A stretch of 64,000 nt of DNA from NCBI GenBank assembly GCA_025765595.1, contig JAIVFH010000028.1, positions 124,001 to 188,000 of the forward strand. The letters run 5' to 3'. The notes under the pieces were generated by a model. That model did no database searches and was not told where the DNA came from. It saw only the letters and a program-made list of their open reading frames with translations. Source of the stretch: Obelidium mucronatum (taxonomy: Eukaryota > Chytridiomycota > Chytridiomycetes > Chytridiales > Chytriomycetaceae). Of the stretch, positions 52,001 through 62,558 are shown one piece after another. The translations under genes and the position numbers were made by a program. Position 1 is the first letter of the stretch; each line of letters opens with the position of its first letter.

Positions 52001-54955
52001 TTCTTGCTTCGCTTCCAGTACTTCCGTCAAGGCGTTGATGCTGGTAGCCCCGAAGCACCAAGTAATCCGACAAAATATCCAGCACACGAACCATTTGAGA
52101 AAAGATCAGCACACGGTGACCGGATTCCTTCAACCGAGCCAGCAACTTATCAAGCAACACCATTTTTCCAGAATTACCAATAATTCCACGCAACTGCTCC
52201 TCCTTGTTGGCAACCAGAGTTTCTCCATTAGGGAAAAGGTACGGATGATTAGCTGCCTTCTTCAACTCCATGCAAATATTGAGCAGTGAGTGCTGGTTCC
52301 CCGCAGTAGCACCTTTATTCAAGGCCGCAAAGTTTTTGCTGAAAATGTTCTTGTAAAACTCAAGCTGCATAGCCGACAACTCGACACGCAGGATCCGTTC
52401 CGTTTTGGATGGAAGAGACTTTTCAACATCCTTCTTCAAGCGCCGCAACATGTAGTTTTGTAAACGTACTTGCAGATCCTTGATTTTCTCTTCTTGGCTG
52501 TCGGCACCCAAGTCGATTTCAAAGTCTTCAAACTCGCGAAACTTTTCGGGCATGAGGAATTGAATCAGTGCAACTAGTTCTTTGACGCTGTTTTGGAGCG
52601 GTGTTCCAGTGATCAAGAGGCGGTTCGCAGTGTGGAAGGATCTCAAGGCTTCATGTAGTTGGGATTCACTGTTTTTCAGCCGGTGTGCTTCGTCTACTGC
52701 GAGGAAGGCCCACTTGATGGGTCCCAGAAAGTCGCGGTCTTTCAGAATCATTTCATACGATGTGAGGAGGACATTGAATTTGATGCGACCGCCTGCGCTC
52801 TTGTTTTTGACGTAAAATTCGTGTTCACGAATGATTGTGCGGGATTCTGCGTCTCCATTATATACAAGCATATTCATCTCAGGGGCCCTGTATTCACAAT
52901 GAAATCAGTGAGAACAAGGTCACATAAAATATACCATACCATTTTCCAAATTCATGTTGCCAAGATCCCATGGTGGAGAGTGGAACGACAACCAAGAAAG
53001 GCCCATACAACTGCATCGAGTTGAACAAGTAACTCATGAAAGAAATTGACTGCACAGTCTTTCCCAATCCCATCTAATTTGATGATACAAAGTACGTTTT
53101 AATACAAAAGTCAAGCTACCAAAAAATTATAGTTTACCTCATCAGCCAAAATACCATTCTCATTTCTATGCCATAAATACGCCATCCAGTTGACCCCCAA
53201 AAGCTGATAATCACGTAAATCACCACCCTTCAAATACTCTGGCTGCTTGGTAAACTTTTTAAAGTCGGGCCGATGTTTTGAAAAGGGTCGACTCTTGTGT
53301 GGAACCAACGCAGAGGAATCTCGTTCCAAAAACGCATCAATCAAGTCCTGGAACTCTGAAATCTCTTCAGCAGGCTCCCATGTACAGTCCTTGTAATACA
53401 GCTCCTTCCATTTACACAAGTATTCGTCACCTTGAGAAGTTGGGGACGGTCGTGAGGCAACGACGCGTTCGACTTTGGTGTGTTCAACCAGGTTTTGTCG
53501 GTGCATTTCAACCTTGAGGTCGAATTGCTCGATTTCTTCCTTGGTGATGTTGGGGTTGGATCGTAAGAATAAATCTTCTTCGTGTTTTCGGACAGCGCGT
53601 TCAAGTTTTCGGTATCCCTTGACTGATGATAACTCAGAGGCCAGATTCCATGTGTTTCGACGATAAGACCAGCCTTGCCATTTAACGAAGTATTCAATTT
53701 CTCCTGTTTATTGTGAGGTGGGGGGTTGTGGGTGTCCAACAACTGAGTCAGTGCAAAAAAAAAGGAAAAAGAGAAAAATTTCTGCACACAAACCTGGATG
53801 GGCTTCGGATGGTCGGTTATCTACAATGGCCTCTATCGTTGGTCCGGCATCCATCTCTTCCGTGATCTGGGCCTTCTTCTTTGCTTTTTTGGCATACTCC
53901 TCGTCCGAATCCCATCTCGTTTCCTCATCCAATAAGGCATCAATAGCACTTTCATCATACGCCGCCTGTGACTTATTCCTTGAGGAGAAGCGTACTTCAT
54001 TGTAATCGGCAAAGTCGGAAGTGAACGAATTCCGTTTTCGTGGCGGGGCTTTCGCTTTGGTTTGTTTTCGTTTCGTTCGTTTACGGGAGCCGCCGAAGCC
54101 ACTTTCGGAGTCATCGCTGTCGTCATCAGAGTCAGAAGCTTGGGCAGGTGGGGAATCTTCATCGTCGTCGTCATCATCATAGTCTGCCCACAAAATTAAG
54201 GTCATTAAAAAAGGAAAAAAGAGAATGAATTGAAAATCTTCATACTTGATAGTTTAGATCTCCCGTTTCGACTGCTCTTTGCTTTACTACTTTTCCCGCG
54301 ACGAGAGGAACTTGTGCTTTCATCATCGGAATCCTCCTGTGAAAGAATGTAAGAATAGAACCAAATTATTCACAACCAAGAAAATAAAGAAGAAGGGAAC
54401 AAAGCATACCAAAACGCGTGATGGGACCGCACGTGACCGACCAGAACGTCGTAATCCCCACAACTCAGGATCATCTTCGAAATTCAGATCCTCCACAGAT
54501 GCCGCCCTCCTCTTTTTGATCGGCCGCCGTCTTCCAGCCCCCGAATCGTCACTATCGTCGCTACTCTCGACTTTCTTTTTCAGGCTATAAGAAACATTGA
54601 GGGCATCGTCTTCGGAGTCAGACGAGTCTCCACTGCTATTTGCTTTCCCACCGTCCTCTGCATCACTTGCAGCAAAGTTACTGCCTTCATCGTCCTCGCC
54701 ATCGCCCGCCACCACGCCAGCACCATCGTTGCCTTCATTGGGGTATTCTTCGTCTTGATCCATGGCATCTTCAACGAGGGGGGAGGGACTTCGGATGGGG
54801 GGTGGTACAGCTTTTAATGGTGCTTCATCTTCAGAGTCGCTTTGGAACAAATCGTCAATTTCTGGGTCGACTTCTATTTTTTTAAACACAGTGTTTAGTT
54901 TCAGCAGTTGAGGGGGGGTGGGAAACAGAAGCGAGTAAATAAAATCATGTGTCAC
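49026..54955 (-). CDS. CHD1: CHD1 chromatin remodeller with an RS/RD-rich C-terminal tail
   Basis: Multi-exon gene ending at 49026; the start is uncertain (near 54955). The N terminus is acidic with Ser/Asp runs and [14 protein letters not shown]. Tandem chromodomains: [17 protein letters not shown] and [21 protein letters not shown]2 ATPase: [38 protein letters not shown] (DEAH), [36 protein letters not shown] and ARAHRIGQ. Then the SANT-SLIDE-type linker and the CHCT domain ([32 protein letters not shown]). CHD1 spaces nucleosomes behind RNA polymerase II. The last 110 residues are almost pure Arg with Ser, Asp and Glu, as in SR proteins. The gene is convergent with the Ssr4-like gene (133 bases). 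Confidence 0.93.
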
Positions 54956-55576
54956 GGAGATGAGGTAGGCGGTTAGTAGAGTGTTAAGATTTTAGTATCA
55001 AGGAATGGGTTCCTGTTGATAAGGAGTAGTGAAGAGTTTTCCGTTCCAACAAAGACTGGAAAAAAGAGAGAAACTGAATTGACGCAGTAGACACTTGAAG
55101 GTGATGGTACTGTCGTCAGATGGTATATTAAGTACAGATAGACAAGCGCTGGTGGTGGAATACGAGCTGGAAACACTTCTACAGGTGACTTTTCGCTTCC
55201 TCCTGAAGTACAAAGTTTCGTCCAAAGTTCAGCAGCAAGGCGAGCGACTTGGAGGTTACTTCAAAGACTACAAAACTTGTAATAGAAGACTGTAACGATC
55301 ACTGATTGTGATCTAACCCAGACAGAGATAGGGAAGAGGTAGTTGGAGGAGGGTATGATATCGTGGAAAAATCCAAGCCATATACGTTCTATGGTTTTCC
55401 AAGGGTCCAGGCGTGATAAAGCTGGGCGCGTTACGATGTTGCAAGGCGTTGCACGTATTTAACTGAATTTCTGTATGAGGCCATACATACAGCGACTTAA
55501 TTAGCTGCCGATCCAAGGATTAAATTAATCTTGTGACGATACATAGATACGATGCTCTGCCAGCAACTTCATACTC
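54956..55576. other. Intergenic region with one small open frame
   Basis: About 620 bases upstream of CHD1. A plus-strand frame at 55104-55295 reads MVLSSDGILSTDRQALVVEY and later FRFLLKYKVSSKVQQQGERL, ending in TAA; composition is protein-like and helical, but there is no family match, no clear splice partner, and an overlapping minus frame (MDETLYFRRKRKVTC) is almost as good. The rest is likely CHD1 promoter. Confidence 0.3.
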
Positions 55577-56047
55577 TTGATGGCGTTTCGGCAGCTGGGA
55601 ACCTTTGGCCCAGACTTTACGACCCCACCCAGTTCAAAGAAATCGATTGATGAATCCTCTTGGACTTTCATGTGTTTTAATTCACGTCAATATTCGTCCG
55701 ATAGATGGTCGACAGGAACTTTTCGGAAGACTGTGGAACTTCAAAATGACCTAAACCTAGGGAAAGAGCAGGGCGGGCGGGGATACGAAGACGCAACGTC
55801 TCGTGTAGCTAACCTTCGTCTGCCGATGGGCCAGTGCTGGCCATTTCTTGCTGAGGTATCTGGAGTTTACTGTGAGGCTAAAAAAAAGTGGATGGTTTTC
55901 AAACGAAAATCGCCAACGTTTATTACTGCTGGTGGATCAATCCGTATCTCTCACAGGCTGCATCAAGCGTCTGACTGCTACTCCAAATTCCCACGTTTTC
56001 TGCACGCAACGCATCCATTAATCCCGCAAACTCCTCTTGTTGGCTAA
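55577..56047 (+). CDS. Uncharacterised open frame overlapping the monooxygenase 3' end
   Basis: Frame of 156 residues starting MMAFRQLGTFGPDFTTPPSS and containing DESSWTFMCFNSRQYSSDRW. The last 40 codons lie antisense to the conserved end of the FAD monooxygenase, so only 55577-55922 could be an independent gene. No family recognised; the protein has no low-complexity and a fair residue mix. Weakly supported. Confidence 0.25.
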   Translation: MMAFRQLGTFGPDFTTPPSSKKSIDESSWTFMCFNSRQYSSDRWSTGTFRKTVELQNDLNLGKEQGGRGYEDATSRVANLRLPMGQCWPFLAEVSGVYCEAKKKWMVFKRKSPTFITAGGSIRISHRLHQASDCYSKFPRFLHATHPLIPQTPLVG

Positions 56048-57600
56048 AACCCCGCCTTTCAAGTTGGTAGAACACATCCTTGAACTTCTCACAGTGAAGA
56101 AGATCGATTGATTCGCGCGATGCAAGCACTTTAGGTGTCGTTCGCGGGATCTTTCCGGTAATAACAAGTGAGTAATAGGAAGGAGAGAGAGAAAGTCCCA
56201 ATGCTCGTACCATTTTCGATTCAAATAGCCGTAAAGCTGATGAAACCCCGTTCAAACTTGAAGTCGATAAACAATCGGCGAGATCGACAGCATCTATCAG
56301 CGCTTGATTGGCACCTGGGTATGTTGTTAAAGACGTGAGGGAACGTTCACCAATATTACCCTGGCCCTTGAACGGTGACATTGGATGAGCTGCATCGCCA
56401 AGTAGTGTTACGCGATCAAACTTGGAAGAATACTGAACGGGAAGGGTTAAAGGCTCTCGGTCATAGACAGGGTATCCAGTAATCAATCCGACATCTGTGC
56501 ACTCAATCAGCTCCAAGATAGGAGTGCTGAAAGTGGCACACTGGCGCATTGCTTCTTCTTTCAACCGTGTTGTTCCTGACTTAGATAACGCGATGGCCGA
56601 AGTTTCCTGACTCATTCTGAATGAGAGCTGCCACATGGATCGACCTTCATCGAACGGCATAATAAACATGCGAGCATTTCCATCCGACATTTGAATCATA
56701 CGGTTGTGTAGGATGGGAAATGAGCCACTGTTGAAGATTCCAAGCATGACAAACGATTGCAGATATCGAAGACCATTGTCAGAGGGAGTATTCAATTGTA
56801 GGACTTCCGTCCGTACCATGGATCGAATTCCGTCGCAGGCAGCTAACAGGTCGAATTCAAGATAGACTCGCTCACTAGAAGCCTTTACAAAGCCCGACAC
56901 AACCACTTTGTCAGAAGCTTGATCGACATTTTCCAAATCAAAACCCCAAATCACGCGAGTAAACCCTCTGCGGTGTTCTATTGTTAGGTACGGCCCAGAT
57001 GTCCACAAGAACGCAACTCATCCAGAGCATCCAACAGACTCTTACGCAAAGTTTGTCTCGACACGTGGCAGTTTCTGGAAGGATCCCATGTGTCAGCTCC
57101 ACTTGCAGCAGTTGTTCCCCAAAACAGAATTACATTTCCCTTTCATGAGTATTACTGAATCATCATCCATCATAAATCCATCACTCTTCATCATTCGAAG
57201 CGACTTACATTATTATCAAAGATAAAATGAGACGAAGACGCAACTCCTGCTTTAAGCACGATATCCGTCAGACCAAGGGCTTTCATGGCACGACCAGCCT
57301 GGACACCAACACATAAGGCCTTTTCAAAGTTTAGGTATCAGCTCCGACCTGCTGTATCGTAAGTCCATATCCTTGCGCCCGCTCTTCAAAAGATTGATCC
57401 TTTTCAAACACAATGCTCCTGATACCCTTCCGCTGGAGAGCTAGAGCAAGTGCTAATCCCGATATGCCTCCGCCGATGATACCAACTACACCAGATGTCC
57501 AACACTCTTCGTTTGGTGATGTTTCTGGATGGTGTTGCTGCTGCTGTTTGGCTTTGTTTTGCTGCCGTTTCAAAGCGCGATTTGAAAGAGTTTTAGACAT
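55923..57600 (-). CDS. FAD-dependent monooxygenase (class A aromatic-hydroxylase type)
   Basis: Five exons on the minus strand: 57600..57349, 57298..57209, 57139..57013, 56965..56360 and 56314..55923, 488 residues, in phase. The first FAD motif is GVVGIIGGGISGLALALALQ (GxGxxG), then FEKDQSFEERAQGYGLTIQQ. The middle has DLLAACDGIRSMVR (the DG motif) and the third FAD motif RVTLLGDAAHPMSPFKGQG followed after an intron by ANQALIDAVDLADCL. Enzymes of this fold hydroxylate aromatic or polyketide substrates with NAD(P)H; the substrate is unknown. The fourth intron is exactly 45 nt without a stop, so an unspliced mRNA would still read through but insert 15 residues into the FAD loop. The N terminus is Gln/Lys-rich. 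Confidence 0.88.
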
Positions 57601-57699
57601 CTTAATAGATATCTTTATAGTTAAGATGTTTATTTCATTTACTGCATAGGTGGGGGCGAGGTAAATCACGCAGAAAGCGAGGATAGCAAAAGTAGGAAT

Positions 57700-58092
57700 C
57701 TACTTGTCTGCCGAACGTGGTCGTTTCACGGGCGAAACTACACGTAGGGGTGACTTTGAAGGAGAACTCGCGGCTTTTTTTGGTGAGTCTTTAGAGGGTG
57801 ACGTCGCCTTTACTACCACGCTTGTCTTGACGCTGGTTGTGACGACCTTGAGTTTCTTTTTGGTTTCCTCAAGTTTCTTGGGGTGAGGAACGCGACTTGT
57901 GTTTGGAGAGGCCTTTGGAGGAGTAACTTTGTTGAGTGCCTTCTTTTTAGATTCGAGGTCTGAACTTTTAAACGGAAGTGGGGTGGTCTTTGCCTTCTTG
58001 CTCACTGGAGACGCGACGTCTGGCGCTGAAGAGCTTGTGGCCGATGATGCATCACGCTTTCCAGCGCTTCTTGTGGCTCTTGTGGCAACCAT
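57700..58092 (-). CDS. Small basic Lys/Ser/Pro-rich protein, histone-H1-like
   Basis: Single exon, 130 residues, ATG at 58092. It starts MVATRATRSAGKRDASSATS and is rich in Lys, Ser, Pro and Ala, with repeated S/T-P-x-K motifs (SPVSKKAK, TPPKASP, SPSKDSPKKA, SPSKSPLR, SPVKRPRS). No winged-helix domain is visible, so it resembles the C-terminal arm of histone H1 or other AT-hook-like DNA-compacting proteins and is probably nuclear and cell-cycle phosphorylated. It lies about 140 bases downstream of the U2 snRNA gene on the same strand. The open frame extends upstream through the U2 gene, but that part is RNA, not protein. Confidence 0.65.
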   Translation of the reverse strand: MVATRATRSAGKRDASSATSSSAPDVASPVSKKAKTTPLPFKSSDLESKKKALNKVTPPKASPNTSRVPHPKKLEETKKKLKVVTTSVKTSVVVKATSPSKDSPKKAASSPSKSPLRVVSPVKRPRSADK

Positions 58093-58229
58093 GATCAATT
58101 CTGTACTTCTTAGGTTTTTTGGAATTCCAAGACAATCTCTTTGTTCTCCAAAAGTCAACTGGCGATGAAGAAAAAAGATTGAAACAGCGTCATTCCAGAT
58201 AGTTTCATCACTTAAATTTAGAAGATAAG

Positions 58230-58422
58230 GGGGGTTCGGCGTCAGCAGGCGGCAGTGTAAGGCCAGCGACACCAGTTCGAGGGTCTGGTGCAAGCACACA
58301 GGGTCCCAAGAGAGATTCAAAAATATTTGTGATAATAGATACGTACAATGTACGCAGATTTAGTTATCACACTAAATAGAACAGATACTACACTTGATCT
58401 TAGCCAATAGGCTTGAGAGGAT
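58230..58422 (-). ncRNA. U2: U2 spliceosomal snRNA
   Basis: On the minus strand from about 58422 the sequence reads ATCCTCTCAAGCCTATTGG, then CTAAGATCAAGTGTAGTATC and TGTTCTATTTAGTG. This is the universal 5' part of U2: stem I, the region that pairs with U6, and GTAGTA (the branch-site recognition element, plus-strand 58384-58394 area) in its invariant context. A stem-loop follows, then an Sm-like site (AAATATTTTTGA, about 58317-58328) and two 3' stem-loops ending near 58230 (the 3' end is approximate). Length of about 190 matches U2. U2 pairs with the intron branch site in the spliceosome. It is divergently paired with U5. Confidence 0.93.
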
Positions 58423-58550
58423 TGTAAGGAACAACGGAAGCGGGTGGGCCAGGCTTTTATACTTTTTTGCGTGCGCAGTCGGGTTACACGTCAATGCTTG
58501 GTTCTGAGAAAAAAGTATAAATAGTGCGCAGTCCCGCCCTGAATTTCCCC
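58423..58550. promoter_or_regulatory. Divergent U2/U5 snRNA promoter
   Basis: About 128 bases lie between the two RNA starts. Two TATA-like boxes point in opposite directions: CTTTTATA (58454-58461, TATAAAAG on the minus strand, about 32 bases before the U2 start) and TATAAATA (58516-58523, about 30 bases before U5). A 10-base element GTGCGCAGTC occurs at 58471-58480 and again at 58524-58533, with the palindrome TGCGCA inside. This layout suggests a shared promoter with a snRNA-type proximal element. Confidence 0.6.
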
Positions 58551-58685
58551 TCATCCTCTCTAGCTTTATCGCAACAACGCTTCAATCTTTCGCCTTTTAC
58601 TAAAGATTGCCGTGTGGTAGGGCTGCCAAGGAGAGTGTATCAAATTTTTGGAAGCCCTCTCATACTCTCTCAGTATCTGGGATTG
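58551..58685 (+). ncRNA. U5: U5 spliceosomal snRNA
   Basis: The plus strand contains AATCTTTCGCCTTTTACTAA followed by AGATT, which is U5 loop 1 with its closing stem; the 9-base core GCCTTTTAC (58592-58600) is invariant in U5 and holds the exon ends during splicing. An Sm site (AAATTTTTGG, 58642-58651) comes next, then a 3' stem-loop (CCCTCTCATACTCTCTCAGT with its complement ending in GGG). The 5' stem lies upstream (CTCTCTAGCTTTATCGC). Ends are approximate. Expected length (about 115-135) fits. Confidence 0.92.
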
Positions 58686-58929
58686 AGTATTTTCTATCTT
58701 TCTCTTCGCAGGCTCTTTATGCAGTAAACAGTCTGGACTCCTTAGAAGAAATCCACACTCTTACTGTTATAATCTGCCGTCGAATTCAGTTATTACAGAT
58801 AAATACGGTTTTCTGGTGATTCTGAGGAATCAGGAAAGCACAACATCGTTGGAGTCGTTGGTGTGAAAAACGAACACTTCATTACTGAATAATATCGATT
58901 TAATTGATTATGTTGGAAATAAAAACGAG

Positions 58930-61103
58930 CTCAGACAATCAGTTTTCTCTGAATTTGGCGTTTGATGGCTAGGGTTTCTGCACTCAAGTTTGCATGTGCC
59001 GAACGAAGGTCGTCTATTCTGGCTTTTAATCCATCAGTTTCATCCTGTGGGAGAATAAAGATAAGCAAACACCGCAAAGACATCCCTGAATGGTGAAACG
59101 ACGATTGTGCGGACTTACCACTTTGTCTTCATAATCTCTCAATAATGGCTTGTTGCCAAGCAAACCGTTCTTTTGCCTCAAAGTAGTATTCAAGTTTTTA
59201 ATTGCGTCTCTAGATTGCTTGGAAGCTGGAAGAGAGTCTCTTCTTATCGCTACGTCTGTATCCAAACCCTTCAACTCTTTTCTTAGACTACCATTTTCTG
59301 CTTGAACAAACTGCAATTTTTCCTTCACGTGAGTCAGCACCTGCACTATGTTTGTAATTTTCTTGCGAAGTTTCAACAACTCCTCATTTCGCTCTTCAAT
59401 TTTTTCGTTGTATGTCTGGTTCTCGATTTTCAATTGTTCGAAATCAATCAGATGGAGGCCATCTGCTAGCTCTTCCTATTTTTTTTACGTTAAGGTCAGC
59501 TCTAAAACATGCCCAAGATAAGCCGTCTGCTTACTTTTTGTCTAAGCAGTTGTTCGTGTCTTTTCAGCTTATTCCTCAACTTAATGTGATCCAAACGAAC
59601 AGCGACCACCTCCATTTCTTTTCTTTGATCAGTGGCTTCGAGCTGTGCAAAAACTTTTGGGGGTATTGGCTTTCCTGTTCGTGAGTTTTCCGCACTCAAG
59701 GCGATAGAGCGTTTGAACTTGATGAACTCTTCCGATTTTTCAAATGCCTCTGCTGTGTGTTCTTCCAGCTTCACTTTATACTCGTTTACAACTTTTTGGT
59801 TGCTGCTATTGAGCGATTCATATTCCGCGCGTAGGCTGGCAAGAGCAGTCATACAGTTTGCATAGCGTTGTTCTTGGTCGGCGACTGATTTTTCACCGTC
59901 ATGAGTTTCATCGGTCTAAACATTTTTTTTTAGCTACTGATTTCAAAGATGACACTGATAAATACCCGTTTGCGCTTGAAATACTCTCCAAGTTTGTTTT
60001 GCAAGAAGGAGTTTTTGAGTTTATACTTTTCCTTCAAATCCAGCTCGTTTTTGATGCTTGCAATCAATGCTTCGCGGTCAATTCCCTCCTCAACAATTGC
60101 AACTGCTGCCTCGGCTTCGGCCGCAGCAGCATCTGCAGCGTGCGCAGCATTGGCAGAGTCTGGACCCGCCGCAGCCGTAACTTCTGCCTCCTTCTTTTTT
60201 CTTTCCTCCTCTTCATCCATCGTTGGCGATGTTGGTCTCATCATTGGCGTTCGAATAACAACTTTCTTGGGAGCTGCAGGATCCACAACAGTGTTCTCAA
60301 TCACCATTGCTTCATAACTGCCCGTCCGCATATAAGTTTTCAGTGCCATAGGCACTAGACTCACTACATCTTCCAGCTGCAGAATTCCGTCCAAATCAAA
60401 GTCTCCATAATCAGCATTCACAAACGTAAAACCACCCTCGGCAGCTACATCGGCTGCATTGAGGATCGGAGACATGAGAGTTCGCGCAACTTGTGGAATT
60501 ACTTGGACTTCATCTCCAACCTCCGCGTCTTCCTGATCTTGTGGGGGCTGTGGTGGCTCAATTTGATCGTGTGGGGGATGATCACCACCCAGTGACAGCA
60601 TCGAGGACATTTTCTCAAGAGACTCATGGAGTTTATCTTCAACTTCTTGATCTTTTTGGAACTCTGTTTGCTCGGTTTGTGGCGGCGAGTCACCCTTTGC
60701 TGCCGGCGTTGTAACTCCCTCAACTGGGGTTGTCTCATCTTTTTTCTCAGATGTTGCTTCTGCGGAATCAGTCGCTGCTGGTGGCGCGATTGTCTGTGAT
60801 CCACGTTTCGATGATGGTTTCGATCGCGTCACTGATTGTTTGCTACCAGTTCGCGCAAGATTTGACTGTGATCCTTGACACGTCAACACAAGAGTTAAAT
60901 GAAAGGTTAGTTCCTAATATTTCAAAAAATGTTCCTTGTTACCAATATTGGTGCGGGAACCTCTGGTCGTCCCTGGTTTCGAGGTCTACAAGAAGATACG
61001 TATGTCAGATGACAATACTAAAGTCGTGTATCCTTAAAAGCGTATATTGAAATCTCACCGATCCAATTTTCTCGGGTGTTGGTTGTGTTGCCTCGCCTTC
61101 CAT
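58930..61103 (-). CDS. CCDC96: CCDC96 (CFAP184) homologue, ciliary coiled-coil protein
   Basis: Multi-exon gene, ATG at 61103 (MEGEATQPTPEKIGS), stop at 58930-58932. Exons 2 and 3 add TSKPGTTRGSRTNI and GSQSNLARTGSKQ. An acidic, Ala/Pro-rich N-terminal half (including a DYGDFDLDGILQLEDVVSLV helix) leads into a long coiled coil. The conserved core is diagnostic for CCDC96: EEFIKFKRSIALSAENSRTG, VRLDHIKLRNKLKRHE, EELADGLHLIDFEQLKIENQ, TYNEKIEERNEELLKLRKKI and VLTHVKEKLQFVQAENGSL. In ciliates and algae, CCDC96 and CCDC113 form a bridge to the nexin-dynein regulatory complex in the axoneme. It indicates motile cilia in this organism. It is divergent from the U5 gene's 3' side. Confidence 0.9.
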
Positions 61104-61234
61104 ATTCTTTGTACCTCAATGACGAGTGAGTTTGAAAATTGTTTCTTGTTTTTATAAATAATGTGCAAGTAAAAACTTGTTTTCCAATATTGCTACAATA
61201 TATATTCAACATATTTGGCATATTCAACATATAA

Positions 61235-62488
61235 TCACATCTTCTCTTTTGAATACAACACCATTCCAACCAAAGCCACAAAAACACCCAACCCCTTCAT
61301 CCCATCCAATCCATTCGATCCAAACAAAACAGCGCCCATTAATAACGTTAAAACAGTTTTCGCATGCCCGACCACTTGGAAGGTGATCGCACTTGTCCCT
61401 TTGATTAAAGAGAAGGCAAACAACACCACCGAAATAGCAGTCAAGGAGGAAAACAAAATCCAACCGAGAGGTGCTTCGGTCCACAAAATAGTCCACATGA
61501 CCCCAAACTTGGCCCCCATTTCTTCAAGTTGAAAGTACATAATGTCTTCCAACGTAATTTTCACATCCACAAACATTGCTGACCCCATGCACACAAAGAA
61601 TCCAATCAAAGACATCACATTCATGCTTTGGAAGCTGTTCATACGCTTAAAATCCGGACTCTGATTGAGTTCGATTTGTGACAGGGATGTCGCCATAACG
61701 GCACCAACGGAAACTATAAGAGACATGAAGCGTACGAGAAAAGATGAATTATCTGAGCTGTCTTTGTGTTGTGATGGGTTGTGTGAAGAGGCAGCGGTTG
61801 TATTTGAGGTAGGAGCAAAACTTGATATTCCGACCCCAGCGAGAATAATAACAAGGGTTACTGCAACTCTCCGAGAGGTAGTTTTTTTGTAGAGAAAAAA
61901 CTGAAGAAAGGCGATTGCAGGGATGCAGGACATTTTCAAGAGTTGGTAGAACGCGACTGGATTCATTGCCAGGCTTTGATTCATCAGCACAATTCCTCCT
62001 GATGTGAGTCCAGACACGTACAATCTCGCCCAAGGATATTCCCGCATCTTGTCGGGAATTGGTGGAATCACTTTGAAGAGAATCAAACCTGATGAAAAGA
62101 TGTACGAAACCAGCTGATTCCGAACAAATATTTATTACACCATTGAACACCATGTAGGAAAAAAAACATATGAATATCATACCTGATGGAAGGCTGTCAA
62201 TGTTGAGGCGAATGGAAAGCCGCCCGTCAACACAAGTTTGTTAATCTACGCAGAATGATGAGAAACACGTGTCGAATGCTTCATTTGAATTACCATGACA
62301 ATCCCGACCGATGACACGATGGATCCGATGATGGCAATAATCGTGGCGGGCTTCATGAGGGACTCGGATTCAGCTTTTGGGGGCTTTGTAGAGCTCTCAG
62401 TTGTACCCCCTGCTTTACTGGGCCTATATTCATCTTCAGTTGGGACTGGGATGTGCGTGTGTGCTCGGTAGATGTCTTTAGTACTCAT
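61235..62488 (-). CDS. TPT/nucleotide-sugar transporter family protein, copy A
   Basis: Three exons, 62488..62294, 62245..62183 and 62113..61235, 378 residues. About ten membrane helices: ATIIAIIGSIVSSVGIVM, KLVLTGGFPFASTLTAFHQ (the conserved first TPT block, a helix with KLVL), then GIVLMNQSLAMNPVAFYQLL, FLQFFLYKKTTSRRVAVTLV and the end TFQVVGHAKTVLTLLMGAVL. The string SLxMNPVAFYQLLK and the final Gly-rich helix are typical of the SLC35E-like / triose-phosphate translocator family of Golgi or ER antiporters. The N-terminal tail is polar and faces the cytosol. The transported sugar nucleotide is unknown. It is tandem with copy B (70 bases apart). Confidence 0.85.
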
Positions 62489-62558
62489 GGTGGGATTTGA
62501 AGGGTGTCAAATAAATCAATAAATTAATAGCTATTATTTCTTGCTTTACTACATCTCT

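Noticed and set aside
57006..57013. Apparent frameshift in the FAD monooxygenase before HRRGFTRVIWGF
   Set aside because: A 47-base GT...AG intron (56966-57012) with a CTAAC branch-like site restores the frame exactly, so no lesion is needed.
57700..58320. Longer form of the H1-like protein starting upstream
   Set aside because: The upstream codons coincide with the U2 snRNA gene and translate to an unrelated sequence.
58524..58727. Plus-strand open frame of 67 codons
   Set aside because: It is the U5 snRNA gene read as protein; the U5 loop and Sm site explain the sequence.
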